Shown: one piece after another, positions 56,962-64,000 of the stretch
Position numbering within the stretch: the first letter of the stretch is position 1
Layout: each line of letters opens with the position of its first letter
Source: Batkoa obscura
Lineage: Eukaryota > Entomophthoromycota > Entomophthoromycetes > Entomophthorales > Batkoaceae
Reading direction: 5' to 3'
NCBI GenBank assembly: GCA_030770535.1
Contig: JASVEC010000005.1
Coordinates: forward strand, 1,178,001 to 1,242,000
DNA length: 64,000 nucleotides
Translations under genes and position numbers: made by a program
Notes under the pieces: generated by a model
Seen by the model: the letters and a program-made list of their open reading frames with translations, nothing else
Database searches by the model: none
Told to the model about the DNA's origin: nothing

Positions 56962-58293
56962 TTACAATTTAATCCAATTTAACATTGGGATCTTTTCTAC
57001 TTCTTCGTAAGCTAAATTTGATTTATCTGGGATAGTAACAAGTAATAACAACGGAGTAGTTAGTTTAAGTTCTACTTCTGTATCTACTATACCCATTAAA
57101 TAAAAATCGGTAATCTTAAGTACTTCAAGGTTCGGAAATAAAGATAAGAAAAGAAGAAAATTAACATAGGAACTAGCAAAAATATTAACTTCAATTTCTT
57201 TTACAAATGGACATTGGATCAATCCACGCTTTTCTGTATAAAGATTCTTACTATTTGCATCACTAATATTATAAAATATTTCTTTATAAAAACCAAAAGT
57301 ATGAAAAACATGAACTTGAATTGTTTCAATATTTGATAAAAAAAAGATTGATTTTAATAATTCATTATCTAAACTACTAACATAAATTTGCTTAAGATTG
57401 AATAATCTTAAAAAGTCATAATCAATTGAACACCTTGAATCAAAATAGCCCAAAATAACTTTATTACATATTTTTAATGATTTTATATTAACATGTTTAT
57501 TTATCCTATTAAAAAATTCACCATATCTATGTAACAACATTACACTTTTTAAATTCTGTAAGTTACCAAAATATTGAATATCTAAACTAAAATCTCTGTT
57601 AAATTTTCCTTCAATTTTCAACTCCAAATTAGAAATAAAATCTATCTTTGGGTTATTTTCGCTAGAATAAACATATTTATCTGCCTTCAATTGCAATTTC
57701 TTTAGTTTATTAAACCTTGTTTTAATAATATCTAATCCTTGAAGGTATAAAGAACTACCGTTTGCATTTAATACAAGTGATCCTAATTTGGTTGGATTCA
57801 AATCTCTGATAATATCTTCAATAGTAAAATTATGACTATCAATCTGAACTACTTCAAGTTGCTTTAAGTAATCTTTAAAAAACATCAATGTTTGTGTATA
57901 ATTAGATGAATGTATAGCTAATTTTCTTAATTCTGGTAGTTGAATCTTTAGCTTGTTATTGTTCTGATCATTGTTTTCGTTATTATATAATTGTGTATAT
58001 TCTATAGATGTCACATTCAAAAAATCTTTTAAGCATTCAATTGTCCTACCTTCTACACTGATATGTTTCATTAGTGCTCCATTTTCCTTAATAAATTTAT
58101 TTTGATACCCATTGTATTCCTTAAATTTGTATCCATTATAAATTGAATAAGTTAAATTGAATTTAATAACATTGTTAACAATTTTAAACAGATATTTATT
58201 TAAAAACTGTATATTGAATAATTCAATTGGACTCACATATTTGAAAATTTCTTCTAATAAAATCTCGGATAAAAACTCAAAGATTAAACTCAT
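56962..58293 (-). CDS. F-box / leucine-rich repeat-like protein, intact
   Basis: Intronless, 443 residues, sister of the gene at 42677 and closest to the relics between them. The F-box starts FEFLSEILLEEIFKYVSPIE; leucine-rich units such as LPELRKLAIHSSNY, YLKQLEVVQIDSHNF, KLGSLVLNANGSS, FNKLKKLQLKADKY and FPNLEVLKITDFY follow, ending EEVEKIPMLNWIKL. It is expected to bridge Skp1 to a target protein for ubiquitination. A TATA-like element (TATATAAG, minus strand, 58385-58392) lies 92 bp upstream. Confidence 0.85.
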   Translation of the reverse strand: MSLIFEFLSEILLEEIFKYVSPIELFNIQFLNKYLFKIVNNVIKFNLTYSIYNGYKFKEYNGYQNKFIKENGALMKHISVEGRTIECLKDFLNVTSIEYTQLYNNENNDQNNNKLKIQLPELRKLAIHSSNYTQTLMFFKDYLKQLEVVQIDSHNFTIEDIIRDLNPTKLGSLVLNANGSSLYLQGLDIIKTRFNKLKKLQLKADKYVYSSENNPKIDFISNLELKIEGKFNRDFSLDIQYFGNLQNLKSVMLLHRYGEFFNRINKHVNIKSLKICNKVILGYFDSRCSIDYDFLRLFNLKQIYVSSLDNELLKSIFFLSNIETIQVHVFHTFGFYKEIFYNISDANSKNLYTEKRGLIQCPFVKEIEVNIFASSYVNFLLFLSLFPNLEVLKITDFYLMGIVDTEVELKLTTPLLLLVTIPDKSNLAYEEVEKIPMLNWIKL

Positions 58294-58834
58294 ATTGAAG
58301 TGAAATCGAAAAAAACAAAGGGTTAGATCTATTTGTACTTTAAACTTTATAAATTAAATTGAACAAAGGATTGATTCTATCCATCTTATATACTTTTTAA
58401 TCCCAGCTTAGTTAAATGATATTTGTCTAAAATTACTATAACTTTAATGCATGATGGATTAAGCTTTATTCAATAAAACGATAAAGTTTATCATAACGAT
58501 TTCAATTTTAATACACAATGATTATAGCTCTACTTAATGATGATTGTGATTTAGTTATAACTATTTTGGCATTAAATTACTCTACTAATATTAAGCATTT
58601 ATTATAAAATAATTCTAATTAACAGTCATTTTGACATAATCTTTAGTTATATTATTTATGCTAATAAAGTCTTATAAAATCTGTCATCCAAACAGTACAT
58701 ATAATAATTTTAATTTCTACACAACTTATATTCGACTAAAATTTTAAATCAAACTGAATTATCTATTCTATTAAAAATCAAATAAAGATATATCAATTTT
58801 TCTATTTATTTTTATTACTAACTATTTTATTTTA
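58294..58834. other. Intergenic between F-box gene and ALG6
   Basis: AT-rich; only the TATA-like element of the F-box gene (58385-58392) stands out. Confidence 0.5.
58385..58392 (-). promoter_or_regulatory. TATA-like box of the F-box gene
   Basis: TATATAAG on the minus strand, 92 bp before the ATG at 58293. Confidence 0.4.
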
Positions 58835-60713
58835 TTAATCTTTTTTACTTTTAGCTACTGGTTTATAGAAAGAAATAACGTTTAATATCAACCAAAAACC
58901 TAAGAATATAACTGAAGCATACGCTTGATTAAGTACTGTAAAAATATCAGGTAATTTTGCTGGAGGTAATAAAAACAATTCTGCTATATGCCATATAATA
59001 ATTGGTAAATAAATTAACTAAAAAATTAAAGATTAGTGAATTTGATCATGAGAGTAGTATGATGGATAGATAAAAAACTTACATTATACTCGCTAGTTAT
59101 AGAAGTGTCGTTAAATAATGTATTGAAAAATATAATTAATCCATAATATTCGGATATTAAATTATCTTTTTTAATTAAGGGGTATAAACTAAAAAATGTA
59201 TTGGTCGTTAGTAATTACTGATAAAATTACATAAAGTTTTACCTAAACATCGCTACATTAGTAAACAATACCACAGTTTCATTTGTAATTGTAGTATTCC
59301 ATTTTTTAATATCATAAGCCTTAATAACAAATAAAAATAAAAATAAGGGAAGTGTTGGCAATAAGATAGATTTTTCATGTACTTGAAATGAAAACAAAAA
59401 GAATGAAAATGAATGGATAGTTAATGTTAATAATAATCTGGGCATTGAAGGTTTCCTTAATAATTTATAAAATGAGGGTAAACACGTGATTAAAGTTGTT
59501 AAAGCACTATAAATAGTTAATATTTATGATCTTATTAGTATGTAATAAATTTAGTTTTACCTAATTTTAGCCAATTGATCCACTTTAAAATAATTTCTTA
59601 GTTTAATTAAAATATTTAAACTACACCAAAAATTAGCTACTTTATCTTCAAATAAACCTCTTTGTAATGGAAAGATTCTAATAAAAACTTGCTTTATAAT
59701 ATCTAGCCAATCATTTTCTTGATAAATTAAAGGATATAATAAACAACCAAAAGTAACAATAACTGTGGCACCAATTTTAATTAATCTTATTAAATTCATT
59801 GGAAATAAACATTTGGATAATAAATAAGCAAATATCGGTAATGAATAATATAACGCCATTTGTTTAAATCCAACACATAAACAAAAAAATATACTACATT
59901 TGATATAATCTTTTTGTTGAATATAATATAAACTAAAGATTAATAATCCTAACATAACACAATTATATCTAAAGTAATAAATTAATTTTATTTATTTTAT
60001 TTTATTTTATTTTATACTTACTGAAAATGTCCATGATCTATAATGATTAATAAAGGATTAAATAATATAAATGATAAAGTGAATAACTATAATAATATAT
60101 ATAATTAAACAATCAAATATAATAAATAAATGAATTTACCGATTTCAACTGTAATTCTTTTTTCCCTTTAATGTTCATACAAGCTAAAACAAACATAAAC
60201 AGTGGTAAGATAAAAGTCAATATTTCACTAAAAACTACTGTCAACCTCATAAATATTTTTAAATTTTTATCTTCATTTCCTCTAGAAGTAACTAATTCAA
60301 ACCAACTAGGATTAATATAGTTTCCAATTTTAGCTAACAATAAAGAATGATATCCTGTTACTGGTGGGTAATCTAAACCCCAATACTGTAAATCATAAAA
60401 ATACCATGTTTTAGGTTTTAAATTTAAAGTAATTTCTAACCAATGTCGTTGGGCTTCAAAATCACCATATAAAGGGGATTTCCCAAGGCCTAATGGGGGT
60501 TATTAGTGAGCAAGAAGTAAGAAGTAAATGTGAAAAGAGTAATGAATTACCTGAATAATTACCTAATGCTACAGTTAATCGAAGTAATAGGCCTACTAAT
60601 ACTATTAATAAAAAGTTTTTTATTGGATAATCAGTATCATAATAATAAGTTAATTTTTTATTGATTTTGTTAATGAGTGTAGTATCCTCGATAACATCTT
60701 TATTTTTTTCCAT
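58835..60713 (-). CDS. ALG6: Dolichyl-P-glucose:Man9GlcNAc2-PP-dolichol alpha-1,3-glucosyltransferase Alg6
   Basis: Seven exons; introns at 60490-60550, 60087-60139, 59969-60021, 59507-59560, 59189-59242 and 59018-59082 give one frame of 512 residues. Family marks are SPLYGDFEAQRHWLEI, KTWYFYDLQYWGLDYPP (with the conserved Asp), YHSLLLAKIGNYINPSW, IIDHGHFQYNCVMLG, VGFKQMALYYSLPIF and SFQVHEKSILLP. About eleven to twelve membrane helices are spread along it. In the ER membrane it adds the first glucose to the N-glycan precursor; the QYWGLDYPP wording and overall order point to Alg6 rather than Alg8. The 5' end faces VPS25 across 158 bp, with no TATA box. Confidence 0.94.
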
Positions 60714-60871
60714 TATTGAAATATTGAATAATCAAATAAAAAAACAAAAATTAATACTTTAGAAATTAGTCTGAAATTTGAAAATTGAAAATGCCACCCA
60801 ATTAAAATCGAATAATTATGAAGCATTCAACTTTATTTTTTTCTTTTATTATAACTAACCCCTTCTATAAA

Positions 60872-61662
60872 ATGAGTTTTCAATATCCAAAGATCTTTGA
60901 TTTTCCACCTTTATTTAGGTAATACAGTATTACCCCAACTCTTCTCAACCCTCATTCGCTAACCCAAATATAGTAAACAAATAGTGCCTAAAATACAAGA
61001 AGAACAAATAGAACATTGGAAACAAATAATACTAAATTATTATTATCATCATCGTCTATTTTTATTAGACATAAATTTATTCAATAAGCAAGATATATCA
61101 ATGGAATGTTTTGAAAATAAAAAAATAGAAAGTAAGTTCCAATATATACAATCTATATTATTCTATAAAAATATAGAATGTAATGTTAATTTTATTTTTT
61201 TTATTAGGAAAATTGAGTTTAGATTTTTTAAAAGAGATTGTAAGTGAGATGTATAAATGTAAATTAGTATTATTTGAAGATGAGAAATTCATTATATTAT
61301 GGAGAAAACCAAATGAATGGGCTGATGTTATTTATCAATGGGTAATGAATATCATTATTATTAATTCTTTTATAATATAATAAATTAATTCCTTTGTTTC
61401 TTTTCTAACAGGTAAAGGATAACGGTCAAAATAATAAAACTTTTTTATTAATGGATCTAATTGATGATGAAGACCATAAGGATGAAGGTAATATAATAGT
61501 ACTCATATAATAATACTGAGTATATATTGATTTTGTTTATTTATTATAGAATTTTTTAATATACCCTTGCTATTATTGAAAGAAAGTATTAAAGTATTAG
61601 AAAAAGAAAATAAAGCTAAATTATTTTTACAAAATAATTTGGATTGTGTAAAGTTTAGTTGA
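60872..61662 (+). CDS. VPS25: ESCRT-II subunit Vps25
   Basis: Five exons; introns 60919-60973, 61132-61207, 61342-61411 and 61488-61549 leave 175 residues, the length of yeast and human Vps25. The first exon MSFQYPKIFDFPPLF is the conserved PPxF start; then EEQIEHWKQIILNYYYHH, LSLDFLKEIVSEMYKCK and ILWRKPNEWADVIYQWV form the first winged helix, and DNGQNNKTFLLMDLIDDED the second, with VKFS at the end. Vps25 (two copies per ESCRT-II) sorts ubiquitinated cargo into multivesicular bodies by recruiting Vps20. The first intron has a CTAAC branch-type sequence 12 nt before its AG. Each exon alone is too short to look like a gene. Confidence 0.95.
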
Positions 61663-61931
61663 ATTAAATAAATAAATAAAAAATATATTGACTCATTATT
61701 TCTGTTTCATTCTATTATTACTATTTTTTATATATATAATTATAAACTAAAGTGACTATTATTGAAATATAATTTACATTCAAAATCAGCAACGCAATTC
61801 GGAAGAAAAAATAAAAACTTAACAAATAAAACGCCATCCACGTAATAGATGACTAAAATGAAATCACTATCCAATAATCTTTTGTCTCATCTTGAAAAAA
61901 AGTAGCTCATAAACACCTCAATTTATTTACC
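61663..61931. other. Intergenic between VPS25 and aminopeptidase P
   Basis: Short promoter region with no further feature. Confidence 0.5.
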
Positions 61932-64000
61932 ATGTTATTTTCATTTCTTTCCAAAACTCTTTTAGAACCCAAACTCTATTTCAATCCATTACTCTCTATA
62001 AGAAAAATAACAACAATGAGTCCAATAGATACTAGTTCACAAGTCAATCAATTGCGTCAATTAATGAAAAAACAGGAATATAATATTCATGCTTATATTG
62101 TACCTTCTGGTGATGCTCATCAAGTAATCTTAATTTCATGTTTTATTCTATCATACTTATATATTTTAGAGTGAATACACTGCGGACATTGATGCACGTC
62201 GTAGTTATATCTCAGGTTTCGATGGATCTGCAGGTAATTTCAAATCATTTTACATTCCCTTATAACTCACATACAAATTAATCCTCTCCTCCTATCAGGT
62301 ATTGCTATCATTGGCTTAGAAAAGGCTTATTTATTTACCGATGGAAGATATTATTTACAAGCTAATGAACAATTAGATAATAATTGGGAATTAAAAAAGC
62401 AAGGAGAAAGTAGTACTCCATTATGGTATGATTTTATTTCAAGTATATTACCAGAAAATGGAAGAGTTGGTGTTGATTCAAAATTAATTTCCATTTCAGA
62501 AGCTGAGTTAGTTAAAAGTAATTTAAATGCTCAGAACAAAGGATTAAAATTAGTTTCTATTGAAGAGAATTTAATTGATCAAGTTTGGAACAATCAACCA
62601 AAGAGAACTAAAAATGAAATTGAAATTTTAGAGTTGAAATATTCAGGTATTTCTTTTGAAGATAAATTGAAGATGGTTCGATCCAAATTATCACAACATC
62701 AATACTCTGGTTTAGTCATCTCTGCCTTAGATGAAATTGCTTGGTTATTTAATTTAAGAGGTTCTGATATCATTTATAATCCAGTATTTTTTGCTTATGC
62801 TACTATTACTCATGATGAAGTTACTTTATATATTCATAAAGAACAAATTAATGACAAGATTAAACAATATTTGGGTGATAAAGTAATAATTAAAGAATAT
62901 GAAGAGATATTAAAACATTTAAATACATTAAGTACCACTGTAAAACAACAAAAGATATTATTGCCTAAAAATGCCAGTTTAGCATTATTAGAAAGTCTAG
63001 GAGAAGATAATGTGTCCTTAGGAGTTAGTCCAATAGTATTAGCAAAAGCTATTAAAAATGATATTGAATTAGATGGATTTAGAAATTGTCATGTACGTGA
63101 TGCAGTTGCTTTAGTCAAATATTTTGCTTATTTAGAAGATTTACTTACTAAATCGGATTATTCTAAAAATCCAATTACTGAAGCTGAAGCTGCTGATAAA
63201 TTATTAGAATTTAGAAAAGTTAATAAAGATTTTGTTTCGGATTCTTTTGCTACTATTTCATCTACTGGACCTAATGGAGCAATTATTCATTATCATCCAA
63301 CTCATCAAAAATGTGATCAAATTCAACTTAATCAAATGTATCTTTGCGATTCAGGAGCTCAATATAAGTAATTTTTTATTTTGTTTTAATTTCTTATTAG
63401 ATAGGTTTTAACATGCATATTTTTTCATTTAATAGAGATGGTACTACCGATGTAACACGTACTTGGCATTTTGGTTCACCAACAGAATTTGAAAAAGAAG
63501 CCTTTACTAGAGTATTACAAGGTGTTATTACTTTAGAAACTCAAACTTTTCCAAAGGGTACAACTGGTAAACAGAATATTGCTAAACTAATATGAACAAT
63601 CGATTCTTAATTTTTATAATTAGGCTTCCATTTAGATTCCATTACCCGTGCTCCATTATGGCGTAGTGGCTTAGATTTCCGTCATGGTGTTGGACATGGT
63701 GTAGGATCTTATCTTAATGTTCATGAAGGTCCACAAGGTATTGGATTTCGTAGAAACTATTTAGATATCCCATTACAACCCAATATGACTGTTACTAATG
63801 AACCTGGATATTATGAAGATGGCAAATTTGGTATTCGTACTGAAAATATACTGATTGTTAAAGAAGTAAAAGGTTTAAAGAATTTTGGTAATATAGAATA
63901 TTATGGATTTGAAAATGTGACTTTGGTAAGTTTTATTTGTGATAACATGTATGATGAATGTTAATGTATCTTGTTTTTTAGGTCCCTATTCATACTAAAT
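61932..64000 (+). CDS. Xaa-Pro aminopeptidase P (M24B), 3' end outside window
   Basis: Exons are separated by introns at 62124-62169, 62234-62298, 63368-63435, 63567-63623 and 63926-63981, and the gene runs past base 64000. Conserved blocks: [57 protein letters not shown] split by an intron, [34 protein letters not shown] and [18 protein letters not shown]. The two Asp, the His and the two Glu metal ligands are all present. The enzyme removes N-terminal residues preceding proline in a Mn-dependent way. The first ATG (61932) begins a basic, Leu/Ser-rich stretch of 28 residues that resembles a mitochondrial presequence; a second ATG at 62016 ([20 protein letters not shown]) would give the cytosolic form. 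The extreme C-terminus is missing. Confidence 0.94.

Overview
The window is a gene-moderate, very AT-rich stretch of a filamentous fungal nuclear genome. Genes are split by short GT-AG introns (about 45-76 nt), and the proteins include classic fungal and eukaryotic housekeeping products (Bms1, Alg6, Vps25, Atp10, peroxisomal thiolase, ribonucleotide reductase R2). Extreme AT content, trypsin-like and CAP-domain relics, a secreted tyrosinase and a family of divergent F-box/leucine-rich proteins fit an early-diverging fungus such as an entomophthoralean (Conidiobolus-like). That assignment is inference from gene style only.

Layout. 1-8 kb is repeat-dominated: the last 47 codons of an unidentified gene, a truncated copy and a full-length copy (5147-8014, 22-bp-class inverted ends) of a DNA transposon with an unusual D-D-D transposase, and an intact old-yellow-enzyme gene between them. 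8.4-9.2 kb is a dead trypsin gene. 9.9-14.5 kb is a seven-exon Bem3-like RhoGAP. 16-17 kb is a secreted tyrosinase. 19.5-20.7 kb is ribonucleotide reductase small subunit. 21.5-22.2 kb is a multi-pass membrane protein, followed by a CAP-domain relic (23.6 kb) and a decayed Tc1/mariner-type transposon (25.5-27.3 kb). 27.9-31.7 kb is BMS1. 32.9 kb is another membrane protein, 34.8-36.1 kb a PTS2-bearing thiolase, 36.4-37.6 kb an ATP10-like gene, 38.6 kb a coiled-coil protein and 39.6-40.7 kb a nitronate monooxygenase-like enzyme. 42-58 kb is an F-box/leucine-rich repeat family cluster: two intact genes (42.7 and 57-58.3 kb) and three relics, with two secreted proteins (a beta-propeller-like protein and an LPMO-like protein) in the middle. 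58.8-64 kb is compact and housekeeping: ALG6 and VPS25 diverge from a 158-bp spacer, and a cytosolic/mitochondrial aminopeptidase P runs off the end.

A roughly 100-bp inverted-end MITE occurs at least 15 times as a full copy plus two fragments, about one per 4 kb. Its termini (TGGGG[A/G]TGT, then a TTGGTTTCATT block on one side) match the ends of the 2.87-kb transposon, which makes that transposon the likely source of the mobilising enzyme. Three full MITEs sit inside dead F-box genes and none inside an intact reading frame. Genes for secreted or induced products and the F-box genes carry a clear TATA box 40-95 bp before the ATG; the ribosome-biogenesis, trafficking and glycosylation genes do not show one. 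The best candidate for something new is the transposon/MITE pair, with the OYE-family enzyme that lacks both usual substrate-binding residues as the second.
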